64,000 nucleotides of DNA from Lonicera japonica (Eukaryota > Streptophyta > Magnoliopsida > Dipsacales > Caprifoliaceae). A program made the translations under genes and the position numbers. The notes under the pieces are model-generated. The model had not been told where the DNA came from. It searched no databases and saw nothing but the letters and a program-made list of their open reading frames with translations. The first letter of the stretch is position 1. The number at the start of each line of letters is the position of its first letter. Positions 1 through 11,641 of the stretch are shown here, one piece after another. Location: NCBI GenBank assembly GCA_021464415.1, contig JAKCWG010000387.1:59376-123375 (forward strand). The letters run 5' to 3'.

Positions 1-1850
1 CGTGATTCAAATAAAATCCGTTAAAAAAAATGCCGAAAGTCAAAACTAACATTTTTTCGATACTTACATGAATAAATACCAAAATAGTGCCAAATTAGTC
101 AATTCACTTAAGAAACTAACCCAACTAATTATAGGATAAATATTGTTCTCAAATCTTCCAAGTTGGGATTTTGGTGCAAAAATATGTGAATTGACGTTTT
201 TACGGTTCCTAATCAAATGGAACTTTTGAGTTAACTTATAAAAACATGTTTTTAACTCATGCAAATATAAGAAAATACTCTTATATTTAGTAGGTGATCT
301 ATAAATAATGAAAAAATTAGATTAAAACCTAAATTGAATTACATTTAAAGATTAATTACGCATCTTTCACTACGGATCCCTAACAAACGATTTAACTAGA
401 CATAATCAAACTGAACATATAATTGATCCTAGAATTTATGAAAAGCAGTATATAAGTACCTAATAATGTAGAAAATCATATTTGAAAACTTTTGGCTGTG
501 GAATTTCTCAATTCCGATTGGAAACGAAGATTTTACGGCAGAAATAGTAAACAAACTCGAAATCGACATAAATTGAAGAAACTCGACTTAAACCCTAAAA
601 ATTATGGAAAATAAGATTACTAATGATGATCAATGAATCACATATGAATAGCATGAAAAAAATACAAACTATTTGATTATAAAACGAGAATTAAGCATAA
701 ATCGATGAAAAACCGAAAAACCGACAAAACATACCTATAAACCCTAGAACCAACCCCAAAAATGAGGGTTTGAGGTTGATTCCAGAATATATTTGATCTC
801 TAACAACTAATTTATGAATAGAAAATAAAAATAATAAGTAAAAGCAATTAAATTGAACTAAAACAGAAAACTACGGTTTACCCAACACGCGATTAAAATT
901 TGAATTGATCACTAAATTGAATGATGAATGAACATTGATTACAATGATGTTCCAGCCTCAAAATATCATAAATAAACTAACCTAACAATTTTTTTTAACA
1001 AATAAAAGAGAAATTACTCAAAGTTCGATCGTCAGACATACGCAAAAGCTCCTAAGAATGCTATGTGCTCTCAACCTCCCTGTTTAATCAATTCTAAATT
1101 GTGCGTACCCTAAAATATGAGATATAAGACCTTTTATATGGTACACAAGTGTTTCTAGTTGTGGGTTGGATGATCCTTGAGGAAACGAGTCGAAAAGAAC
1201 TAAAAACTGAAAACGTGCTAAAAAATGAGGTAGGGATCGATCATTATGCATTTTTTTTTCTTTTGGTTGCTTCTTCTTTTGCTCATAACTTTTTTCTTTG
1301 AACTCTGATTGACACATTGCTTTTGCCTTCGCGTAGGTAATTTAAATATCTACAACTTTTATTTCTGGATATTTCTTCAAATTCCCAATGTAGAAAAACA
1401 TTGATCAGCTACGATTTTAGGCTTTTTACGGCAGTTCTCAGTTTTGCTCCGAAACTTTCGGAATCAATTCAATTGAGCTTATTTTCTCTTGGAATCACTT
1501 TTAAATACTTGCATTCACTTCATTCATGCTTAAAGACTTGCTATTTTCTTCTTGCTAGTGCTTTCGGGGTGGTTTACTGAGGTTTTTCCTTGCCTCGGGC
1601 CTCAGAATGGATATTGACTTTTTCTTCGGACCTTCTTCTTGCATTTTTTCTCTTTCAACCTTTTTTTTTGCATACAACTTCAGTTGCTTAACCACTTTAG
1701 TCCTGCAAAATGGCTTAGTAGCACAGAAACACAATGCAATGCCTTCTTTTCATGCTTAAACTGAATTTACATGAAATTTTCGATTTTAGATGGTAACTAG
1801 AAGGTAATTGAGTCTTGTTTAAGGATTTAGAAATGAAATTTATAGGTTCA
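1..1850. other. AT-rich stretch, no gene recognised
   Basis: Only short chance reading frames occur on either strand and none resembles a protein family I know. The part next to the gag remnant at 1852-3573 could be more of that element, because protease and reverse transcriptase would lie on this side, but I could not recognise either. No second LTR matching 4349-5875 was seen here. Confidence 0.5.
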
Positions 1851-1851
1851 A

Positions 1852-3573
1852 TCAAAGTTCCACATAGTGGAAAACCTCCTCATCTATTGTCAAGGTATTG
1901 ATCCCAACGGTTGGGGCGTGGTTGGGTAGTGGATTGTTGGTGACATTGGGCTTATCGGGTGTGGGGATTGTTCTAACCTCGATCAGGTTTTGGATACTGT
2001 ACCGAAGGGCCAAACAACGGTCTTTGTCGTGGCCGGCCACCTAGTGGTACAAATAATTCTCATTCATCCTCCAAGTACTTGGAATGGGACTTTGTGGTGG
2101 GTGAGGATTAAGTGAGCTGATCAATCCGGAATTCCAAACTAACTCTAGGCTCTTGGTTAAAGTGGTGGGGAGGGTCCAAAAACTCCTCTCTTTTTTTAAT
2201 TTTTGTATTCGATAATTTTGCTTGTGCTAGCCAATTCATTTGCGGCGCGTGTTGTTATTAAAAAGGGTTTTGCTGGTATTGGTAGGTACTCAATTGATTC
2301 AACGTTAAAGTAGTCGTCTTCTTCCCGGAGTAAGAGGCCTTTTTGGTTTATGTTGAGGCCTTCCTGGCTAACTCATCTTCTACTTGGGAACCCATACTCA
2401 ATAGCGCTCTGAAGTGTGGAAAGACATGTTTTCCTATTTAATTCATGATAGCTGTCGTAAAATTCTTCTGTATGATCTCCAGTTGCTCTTCCTCGTCTGG
2501 TCTCTTTGACATTTGTAGGCCATTTCCCTCTAGCGAGTGACAAAGTCGGTGAAACTCTCTTTTTCTCCATGTTTGGTCATTTCCAGATGCTTATGGGTAA
2601 TTTTTAAGTCTTTATTCAACCTGTATTTTGACATGAAATCCTTGAGGATCTCTCCCTAGGTCTTTGTATGAGGCCTCTCTATGTCGAAAAACCATCTTAG
2701 AGGTGCTCTCGTGAGAATCATATGAAAAGCTTGGGCCAACTTAGGTTCCCTACAACCTAATACCTGTATGGACCAAATGTTTGATTGGAGATGCGTTTTC
2801 GGGGGAGGAGGTTGTTCCGATAAACTTTGTAATGAAAAGGAGTTTGAACCCTTGGGATAACCTGGCTTCAGGATAGAGAGAGAAAGCATTCATATGTGTG
2901 ATCTTATCTTCCCCCTTGATTTGTGAGATTCCTTTTTGTAGGATCCTCATTTGTTTTTCAATTCTTCAACTCTTCATTTTCTTTTGGTACCTCTTCGGGT
3001 TGTTCCTGGGCCACTACCGATTGTGCGTAAGTCGTCTAGAGTTTATTCATGTCTGGAAATTCGTTGAGGAGGGCTGCCGGGGCTACGGGTGAGGTGTGCC
3101 TTAAAAGAATCAGTGGGCATTGTTGGTAGGGGGTTTAAGGCCCACTTGACCCTGAGATTGTGGCCAAATGATCGATCGTTCTTGTTGTTGGCAAGTAGGG
3201 CTAGAACCTAAGGCCCATTGGACTTGGTTGGGATGTGGTTGTACAGGACCTGGTGGCATAGGACCCGGTGGTTGTGTAATGTTTGCGAGGGCAAGTGGCG
3301 GCACTTCTTGAGTAGGGCGAGGGTTCGATGCTCAGTGACAGGAAGACTGCGCTTTATCACAATTTGGTGGTAAGTGTTCAACCCTAGCGGTGCGGTCTGT
3401 TCGGCTGACAACTCTTCCATACGAATTCGGGTGTTCTGTTGCTCAGTAGTGATGCCTGCCAAACTCTGGTTGACTGACATGAGTAGGTGATGTGTATCTT
3501 CCAAAGTTGGCTGAGTTCTTGATGCCTCAGCTAGAAATTGCTCATCATTTTTGATCTCCCCCTCATTCGTCAT
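1852..3573 (-). pseudogene. Decayed gag of a Tat/Ogre-like Ty3/Gypsy retrotransposon
   Basis: Gag would form the virus-like particle of the retrotransposon. The frame is broken into pieces on the minus strand. 3208-3573 carries an N-terminal region (MTNEGEIKNDEQFL). 2750-2950 and 2656-2889 carry a gag-like core with PEARLSQGF, KLAQAFHMIL and the motif APLRWFFDIERPHT. 1852-2040 carries a degraded zinc-knuckle tail (GHDKDRCLALRYSIQNLIE) followed by NVTNNPLPNH. These motifs, in this order, are typical of gag in the Tat group of plant Gypsy elements; that is recognition from memory, not an alignment. Several frameshifts and stops separate the pieces, so no protein can be made. The LTR and primer-binding site at 4330-5875 lie at the right distance upstream on the same strand. 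Confidence 0.65.
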
Positions 3574-4329
3574 AATCGGTGTGCTTGGTCATACTAATCT
3601 TTTCATAAGATCTCGTCCAGCCTAACCTTTCAGACCGTGGCTTTTAGGACTGTAAAGAAAACAATGTGGCGAAAATGAAGGGAAACTACGGTGTGACTTA
3701 ATTAATTTTGCCAAAAGAACCACAAAGAAAATATACCAATGAGATAAGCCTTGAGGCTTTGAGAAAGGATCGTGTAAAGTAAGTTGTAAGGTGGTGCATC
3801 CCTTATGGTTGTTTTGACATGTGTTTTACTCAAACTCAATCTTATATGCAATGTGGGTGAATGTACGATTAAGGCTTCAAGCACGCTCTTATTTGGAAAG
3901 ACCTTGTGATATACCCTAAGGACGGGTACGTGCGAGAGTCTTTTGATATACTTCCCGGGTACGTGAGTGTTCTTGTGACTCGATATACCTCGGGGGTGAA
4001 CTTAGCCAAGGAGAGTGAAAGTAAATGCTTTCAGTTTACGTTGGCCCAAGCGAGCCAACTCCCTATTCACTTATGGTATATCCGAAGGTTTGGGGTAAAA
4101 TCACACTCATAGAACCAACGCATAAAAAGTGATGGGCGTGAATTTTTTTAGAAAGGTTTAATTCACAAATATCTTATTTTTCAACGTAGGTTTTGAAAAC
4201 CACATTTTTTATAAAAAATGGGTTTTTTCACAATCAATTTATCAAAGAAAAATAGTAGGGAAAGCAGTAAAACCAGGCATTCAACAAATAATAAACTAAA
4301 GTCCATATATAAGAGCCTAGTTTTCTATC
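3574..4329 (-). other. Probable untranslated leader of the Tat-like element
   Basis: This stretch lies between the primer-binding site and the gag remnant. It has no convincing coding frame. A long leader before gag is common in Tat/Ogre elements. Assignment rests on position only. Confidence 0.4.
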
Positions 4330-4347
4330 TCCCCAATAGAGTCACCA
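4330..4347 (-). other. Primer-binding site of the Tat-like element
   Basis: Read on the minus strand the sequence is TGGTGACTCTATTGGGGA. It closely resembles the TGGCGACTC...GGGGA primer-binding site that I recall for Tat/Ogre elements, usually attributed to a tRNA-Arg. It sits one base from the TG/CA border of the LTR at 4349. One C in the usual GCGACTC core is T here, as expected from decay. Confidence 0.55.
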
Positions 4348-4348
4348 C

Positions 4349-5875
4349 TGTGAAAATCCACAAATGCGACCACCAGGTATCAACCTCTAGTTTGGGAGTC
4401 TAAAATATCAGAAAACGTTTTCGTTATTCCATTTTGCTTATAAGTGTTCATGCCTTCTTATTTTTTTATTTCTAGATGCAAAAAAGGTTCTTTCAGAGTC
4501 GACAGTACATTTTACTAGAAAACGGATAAAAATGTTAGTGTAAGAAGAAAGGCCATAGGCAAGCCTTTTCCTTACATGATTGTCTAAGAAACCAAGGTTC
4601 TATAGGGTTCGAGAATTATATTACGGTTTGGGAAGGTGTTAAACACCCATTCCACCTTTTCACTCTCTAGTGGCCTTATATGTTTATTCTATTTTGAAGA
4701 ACTTGGATACTTTTACTAGTAGTTTACCACCTTTTGAAAATAATTTTTAAGGAGAACCTTATTTTGGGGAAAACGGGGGAAAATGGTGAAAACCTTGTAT
4801 TATGTAATCCGATCTTTTAGTTTTGGAATCGAAGTACAAATGACAAAGTTTCTAGGTTTTGAAATTTATAAGATATTCCAGTGTTGTTTTCTCAGATAAC
4901 AATAACGGTTTCATTTTTGTTTCGGTTTATTTAAGAAAAAATCGAATCTTGTTAGAATTTAATTAATATGGAATTGAACTCTTGAGGAGAGCGTATCAGG
5001 TATATCACAATCTATGAAGACATGCTATATCCGATTTTAACTCCTAAGTAAATTTTACCAGTCCAAGATTTAGAAAACTTGGTTTTATCCAAACGATAAT
5101 GTACTTACTTTTTCTAATTTTACAAACGGTTTTATCAGAGTTTTGTTTTGAAGATATTAGACTATTTGTAACTTAACAAGAAGTTTATTCAATTAGAATG
5201 TAGACAGAACAACGGATATAAGAAATGAAAATGAGTACACAGATATATAATTTAAAGACTAGAAGAAACTTTCATTACGTCCTCGACGATATGTATAAGA
5301 AGGAGAGAAAATATAATACGACAGAAGATAATTCGACGGATATTAGCTTTTCTTCTCCAAAGATTTCTGAGAATTCAACTCTAGAAAATAACACGCCGAG
5401 TGTCGATCGAGAATAGATTCGATGACTCCTCATAAATCAAACGATCATAGATGGCACTTGAGAATGCTTCCAAGATTAAAAAATTATAGAGAATAATAGA
5501 GAATTTTCACTTCCAAAACTCCTCCTTCAACCATTGGGGGTGTTGGCCTATTTATATTGCTCGGAGGAGTTTATTGCGTGACATTCACCACAAAAATGGA
5601 AATGTTGTGTGACAATTGGTCAAATGTCGCACGACAAACGGCTGGAATGATGTCCCTGACAGGCTGATGTATCAGGGAGTAAATGGTCTGGTTCAGGGGG
5701 GTTTGTCATGAGACAAACTGGTTTGTCGTGCGATAAAGTCCCCTGGAAATAGGTTTGTTTGGACAAGAACTTCCTAAAGCAGTTTCTAGTGTGTGGGTGA
5801 GTCTCAGACTTCAAGAAAGTGCCTTTTCGAGGGTTTTTAGGGTTCTTACGAGGCTCACGGATTAGAGTGTCTACA
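4349..5875 (-). mobile_element. 5' LTR of the Tat-like element
   Basis: On the minus strand this block begins TGTAGACACTC and ends in CA next to the primer-binding site, as an LTR should. Its length is about 1.53 kb. A second copy of roughly 4349-5430 lies inverted at 59926-61021, which confirms that it is a repeat. Shared landmarks include the stretch around 4640-4720 (GGGAAGGTGTTAAACACCC) and the stretch near 4975 (GAATTGAACTCTTGAGGAGA). No matching 3' LTR was found to the left, so the element is probably truncated. Confidence 0.6.
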
Positions 5876-6474
5876 TAATTGAAAGAAGTAAAAAGTATAT
5901 ATAACTACACTCAAGTAAAGTTGTTAATTGCCCAAGGTAGTCTGGTGTCTTTTGTTTTCTCATATTTTAATAGTTAAAATTCAACCTTTAGTATTCATAG
6001 CCAAGATATGTTTAATATTTAATTTACAAACTTAATTTAATGAATTCAATAAATTCTCAATTTTTATAATGTGATTTACAACATGACTAAAATCCGATCA
6101 AGAATGGCGTTAAATTAGTTAGATTTATGATAGTATAAACTTCTTACTCATAGAATCATAACAAGAAATTAAGTCAATTATTCTTATCTATTAAAAATAG
6201 AATAAATATATTTGAATTTTCATTAAATTAAAAGAATAACTCCCAAAGTCTTAATAATAATCAATTAATTTTAACCAAAAATAATGATATTTTATTACGC
6301 GTATTATCTAGTAGTAAAATTTTAACATCAATTTTCTCCAATATTTTAGGCTAACCCACACACAAGAGTGGAACGTGATAAAATTTAACAAAAAATTTAT
6401 ATAAAAAAATAATATAATTATAAGCTATTTTCTTAGCTTTCTAACTCACCTAAATTAAAACATTATGTTTGGTT

Positions 6475-6492
6475 ATTTTATAACTTATCTTC
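6475..6492. repeat. Target-site duplication of the LINE, left copy
   Basis: The 18 bases ATTTTATAACTTATCTTC occur here and again, identically, at 7491-7508. They bracket the LINE fragment exactly. Confidence 0.85.
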
Positions 6493-7490
6493 TTTTCTTT
6501 TTTTTTGGATTTTTTTTAACTCAGGCAACTTTTATTAAAAAGAGAATGCAGCAGTACAATTATTTTATAAAACGTAAATTGAAAAAACCGAGCCTATCAC
6601 TATTAACAAATCCCTTTAATGCCAAAGGCAACTCACCAAAACCACTAAACACAATTTTCCTTTGAGCATTAAACCCCAAGTTAGCAAGACAATCAGCAGA
6701 TTGATTGCTCTCTCTATACACATGAGCTAGGTGATAATTCAGATGCTCCAAATAAACCATCATGGTCCTAACCTCATACACCACACACCAAGGAACCTCA
6801 ATTTCCTTTTTCAAAATTTGAAGTAAGACCATAGAGTCCATTTCGAAATCAACATCAAAGTATCCCTCGTGAAGACATCGCTCCATACCATGCATAAGAG
6901 CATGAGCCTCGGCCACCATATTAGACTGAGTACCAAACCCATCTGCTTGAGCTCACACAATTTTCCAACAATCATTTCGAAGCAAATTACCACCGCCACT
7001 TTGACTTGGATTCCCTTTAGAACAACCATCAAAATTGAGCTTAAATCAATTTCTAGCCGGGCACTGCCATCGAGTAACAATACATGAACTAACGATATAC
7101 TGATAACCGTACAAACCCAACTGTTTGAGCACAAAAACATCCCCCAAAGCAGATTTCTTCAACACATTAGAACCGGAAAAAACATTTATAATAGAGTTGC
7201 GGACATTATTAATAATAGTCCGATTCTCTACCTTTAAACCTTCAAAGCGACATTGGTTACGATGCTTCCATAACTCCCAGCAAATACTTGTAGGAATGAA
7301 AGACAAAATTTCCTTGAGACGAGGAGATTTCACCTTGAACAGTCACCAACTACTAATTTTCAAAGCAAGCTAATTACCCACACTATATATACCCAAAATT
7401 GATTCAAAATGATTCCGTGTATCTTGTGCAACCTGACTCGAAACAAATGCATGATTGATTGATATATAAGTACAGTGAAAATCACTAACA
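6493..7490 (-). mobile_element. 5'-truncated L1-type LINE insertion
   Basis: A 998-bp insertion is bounded by an 18-bp direct repeat. The poly-A tail appears as T-rich sequence at 6493-6521 directly beside the left duplication. That places the 3' end on the left, so the element lies on the minus strand. The body holds only the end of ORF2 (see 6560-7340), so reverse transcription stopped early, the usual LINE outcome. The target was an older dispersed repeat (R1). Confidence 0.85.
6560..7340 (-). pseudogene. C-terminal RNase H-like part of LINE ORF2
   Basis: The upstream part (7046-7333) reads ICWELWKHRNQCRFEG, typical of the region between the reverse transcriptase zinc-binding segment and the RNase H domain in plant LINEs. 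After a frameshift, an RNase H-like domain follows: LNFDGCSKGNPSQSGGG (first catalytic Asp in FDG), then MVAEAHALMHGMERC (the Glu of the AEA helix), FEMDSMVLLQIL (Asp), and HVYRESNQSADCLAN (last Asp). All four acidic positions expected of RNase H are visible. A TGA between the glycine-rich loop and the AEA helix (within KIV-stop-AQADG, just before 6919) and at least one frameshift inactivate it. Nuclease and reverse transcriptase domains are absent because of 5' truncation. Confidence 0.75.
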
Positions 7491-7508
7491 ATTTTATAAC
7501 TTATCTTC
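7491..7508. repeat. Target-site duplication of the LINE, right copy
   Basis: Identical to 6475-6492. Sequence continuing to the right rejoins the R1 repeat interrupted by the insertion. Confidence 0.85.
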
Positions 7509-7770
7509 ATTACAATATTATGATATATAAGTATAGTGAAAATTGCATGATTGCTACTAAGTGCTATACAATTCTCATTATTATAATAAAATAGAGGCAT
7601 TTTGTCATCTAATAAAAAATATCTTATAAGGACCATTTTTGGTAAGAAAGAAGAAAAAGTAATTTTCTTGTATTAAACATGCTAACAATTTTCTTTTAAA
7701 AATGTTGAATAATAATTTTGCATATTTGTACTATACATGTAGCAGTATCCTATAGCCAAATTTCACATTA

Positions 7771-8554
7771 TGTTTAATGACGGATTCACGGCCATAGTGA
7801 TGGTGGACTATTCCTCGCGTTAACATAATTTTTGCTTAAAATTACATATAATTGCTCAAAATTATATTCTAATATACATATTTACATGGGTACACATACA
7901 TCAAAAAAACTATTTTTTTATGGGTGTGAATTATAAATATTATTCCCATGCAAGATCATATTTTATGGTCAACAAGCCAATAAAATATAAGAAGCCTTTT
8001 CTAGTTAAGTTTTTGTCCCAAGAGTTGAATCTGCATCTTCTGATGGGGAACGCTGAATATCCTCACAGCCGAATGACAACAAATTTAAATTGAATTATTA
8101 ATCTAGTAGATATAGAAAAAATAAAGAACATCAATATTACTACTTCGTGTCAAATTATGAATTTAATATTTTGTAAATGTCCCACAAAAATCCAATGGTC
8201 TAGTTTCTCTTGTAAGGACGTTAACAATATATAGTTTTTAACGATTAAAATGAGCAAATATGTTATTAACAAAAAAAAACACTAATTATGTTAAAAAAAA
8301 TAAAATAGTGCATTATCATAAAAATTTGAACCCAAATAAAAAAAAAAATGGATTCTTAATTTGAAAATAAATAAGAATTAATAAGACAATTTTTTTAAAA
8401 CCATTGTGAAATTTGGAAAATACACTGAAACAAAATAAAAAAATAAAAAAGCAAGTAAATAAAAAATGCAAAAACAAGTGTATCGACCGTAAGGATAAGA
8501 ATTACTACCTGTTTGGTGTTAAGAACTAAACTTATTTTAAATAAAATAATAACT
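7771..8554. other. AT-rich stretch, no gene; possible old LTR scrap at its end
   Basis: No coding frame is convincing. Around 8478-8505 the sequence GTATCGACCGTAAGGATAAG resembles the GTGTCGAACCATAAGGATAG found inside the Athila-like LTRs of this window. Athila-1 may therefore have landed in an older, related element. Confidence 0.35.
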
Positions 8555-8559
8555 ATTAA
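8555..8559. repeat. Target-site duplication of Athila-1, left copy (ATTAA)
   Basis: ATTAA immediately precedes the TG of the left LTR and recurs at 18910-18914 immediately after the CA of the right LTR. Five bases is the expected duplication length for Gypsy integrases. Confidence 0.85.
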
Positions 8560-10220
8560 TGACGCGCCGAAAATACTTCCGTGCTTAGGTACCCAAGTGC
8601 AGGTTGTCAAGTTATGATACTTGGTAAGTCCAAGTGTCGAACCATAAGGATAGTCGGAAAGACGATGTGGTGATTACGAGTCCAAGGTTTTGTTAAGGTA
8701 ATTTAATTGGTTGATTTTAGTTGTTGATTTTAAAGTCTTGCAATGAAAATTAAAATGATGTAATAACAGATGAGAAAAGGCTAAGGCATTATAGAATTCA
8801 TTTGTTTTGCAAAGTTAAGTAAAATCAATCTCATTCAAAGTTCTCAATGCAATTCCTAAGTGTTGAATATTTTACCCATTTCTAAGCAAAGTTAAGTAAA
8901 ATCAACCTCATTTTTATCTTGTGACAAAGGGTGTGAAGCAAGTGCAACCCATTCCCATATAATATCAACCAAGATTCAAACTTAAAATACACAAAAAGAA
9001 AAGGCGTAAATTTAAACTAGGCATTTAAGAACTCATTGTTAGTTTCCCCTAGGCAAATGACTTGATTATGAAAATGGCCAACTACAAGGAGTTTAGCTCG
9101 ATAAATCATAACATTTCATTTGTCTAAGATTGGGAGGTCTAGGTGGAGGTCAAACCGTCCTACATAGACTTATTTGATAAATACAAATTGAATCCTTAAA
9201 ATGATTAATGAAGTTGTTTATGACATAAATTTAAAAGATCCTCTTTGGCAATACTTTAACTAAGAAGATGATGAGTCTTAAAATCATATAAAGTGTAGAA
9301 ATCACTCAACATATCATTAAAGTATTAAAAGATTAAAAACCCAAATTTATGGTGTTTCCATGAATATTCAAAAACTAATCATGCTTAGCAATGAAAAGTA
9401 TCTCATTCAAAGAAAGAATGAACATAGGCTAGTAAGAAATACACAAGTGTATCATCTCTTCATTAATGCTTGAGATCTAAGTATACAAGGCATACAAAGT
9501 CAAATCAGCATATGAAAATTATCTTACTAGCTTATGAATGGTTGAAAAAATGGAGAAGATGAAGGATTCAAAAAGTATTTACCAATACTAACAATGGAAT
9601 GAGAATTGAACTTACATAATTAATGCATTGCAAATTTCATCTTTTAGCCTTAGCAAAGAAATTTACTCCATAATAAATGTAAAGACAAGAATTATCAAAG
9701 TGAACTCCATTTCTCTCTCTAGAAAAAACTATTACAAGCTCTCTATAAATTAAGAAATGAGAAGTAATATAAAAATTAAGATCCCCTCTCCAAAGCAACA
9801 ATGAAGACTATAAATAGGAGAGTTGTATTGGATGCCAAAATTAAATAATACTTATTATTTTTGGTGGAGAATTCCACTATCTTGGATGCTCTTTTTTTCA
9901 CATGGACAATTCCACTATCTTTCTTTAATCACATGGACATGGAGACTTCCTTTCTTGGATGCTCTTTAATCACATGGAGACTTACTTTATTGGATTCCTT
10001 TTGTCCATGGAAAATTCCACTATTGTATTAAATACAATATTTCTTGAAATCTAAAGACACCAAAATAAACACAAAATGTGCCTTTCCAAGCATTGTTAAA
10101 TACAAAAGTGCTACGAGACTAATCGCGAAATAAGTTGGCAAACTGGGTAGTTTTAGAGAAATAAACGCGTCAAACAACTCCGAAAATGAGCGTATGAATG
10201 ACAATATTAAGCGTTTATCA
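8560..10220 (-). repeat. 3' LTR of Athila-1
   Basis: Length 1661 bp. It aligns with 17182-18909 but is 67 bp shorter. The difference lies at 8886-8911: a 26-bp copy of 8809-8834 (GCAAAGTTAAGTAAAATCAA plus CCTCAT) has replaced about 90 bp present in the other LTR. The block is non-coding. Confidence 0.9.
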
Positions 10221-11641
10221 ACTCCCCCCGACTTATCTCTTGCTAGTCCCTTAGCAAGATAAATAAAAGCAAAATAATATTATCCGAAAATGCATTGATA
10301 AAATGCACTAAGCCATTTTAAAAACTCCCAAGTTCCCTTAGAAGACGAGGTTTGTCTCGTGAAGGTTTACAGTGATGATACCTACAAACATCAAAAGTTT
10401 GATCATGGTGAATAACGAGAATGATGATTTCAAAAGTTCAATTTGCAAAGCTTATGACATTACTATCACTATTTCTAGACTTGTGGGTTTTGAATGATTA
10501 TCTAAATTGCTTATCTCCTTTAGAAACTTAACCCATACTTCCCTTTAATCACATGCTAAGCCTTATATTAGCAAAATTTTCATTTAAACACAAAGAGTAT
10601 TGATCATTAGAGATGGAAGAGGAATTTCCTTCAAAAACGAAAGTTTCAAATTTTTGTCCATTTCTAAACACTTTTCTTATATTTTCTTGGAATTTTTTGC
10701 TAAATTAATTCAAGGCGGTTTTCATCTCTATGGGGGGCAGCAGACTCACTATATAAAATTTGACATTTTATGCTTATTTATTAAGCTTGAAGGAAGCTAT
10801 TCACCCTTTCCCATATGGTAACCTTTACCTATCCATAATATTAGACAAAGAGACTTATGATTTAGTCAAGTGAAGCTTTAAGTCAATATTAGGATTAAAA
10901 GTCATCCAAGTTTTTCAAAGTGCCATGCATTTTTCCTCTCTATTGGAGGATCTTTTCGAAAAAAACTTTTATCGTCTTTGGACAAGAATTCCCTCTTCAC
11001 AAAATAAAAATTACTCTAAGTGTTACGAAAGAATTTCTCTACTTGAAGCATTTACACATTTTAAGGAACGTTTCTAGGGTTATGATTCTAATTGAAGTAA
11101 AGCAAGGTAGATTATCATTCAAAATTCCTTATAGATCAAGGAATTCATGCCAATAGTTAATGAACCAATCATCATCATTTTTTTTTATTCATCATTTTTC
11201 AAACTTTCAATTTTTTATTTTTTTTAAAGCTCTAAACACATGAAAAATTCAGAAATTGAAAAGCCATTAAAGTTTAAGTACATTACCCCCCAACTTGAAG
11301 AACACATTGTCCTCAATGTGAAGAGAACAAGATATCGGCAGTCTTCTATTTGGCTTTTCGATTTTCATGAGGCAAAAGAGAGCTATTTTCAAAGCAAAAT
11401 TACTATATGTACACACTAACAAAAACAAACGGGTTAGAATTAGATAAAACATAACATGCATGCATTGCAATCACATTTCAATCGTAATGTCATGTTTATC
11501 AAATCAAACCCAAAAAAAAAAGGAAAGAAAATAAAGCAATTTTTTTTTTCTTTTTTTTTGTTCATTTTTTTTTTTTTTTTTTTTTTTAAAATTTTTTTTT
11601 TTATAAAAGTAAAAGTTATATACAAACAACACCTATGCTTG
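10221..11641 (-). other. Polypurine tract and long non-coding 3' region of Athila-1
   Basis: Directly beside the 3' LTR, 10221-10231 reads GTCGGGGGGAGT on the minus strand, a polypurine tract for plus-strand DNA synthesis. The remaining 1.4 kb up to the end of integrase has no meaningful frame. It contains long homopolymer T runs (11540-11602 on the plus strand). Athila elements often carry an envelope-like gene here; it is missing. Confidence 0.7.

Larger units (their letters stand above)
6340..7770. repeat. Dispersed repeat family R1, copy 1, split by a LINE
   Basis: Sequence at 6340-6474 and its continuation at 7509-7770 resemble three other places: about 19850-20090, 59570-59920 and 61770-62020. 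Shared landmarks are TTCCTCCAATATT, CATTATGTTT, TTATAA...TATCTTCATT and a TGCTACTAA...CTATA stretch. The copies are clearly diverged. I cannot assign the family; the length (a few hundred bases) and absence of coding suggest a non-autonomous element. Confidence 0.45.

Noticed and set aside
7125..7373. 82-codon plus-strand frame over the LINE
   Set aside because: Antisense shadow of the ORF2 remnant.
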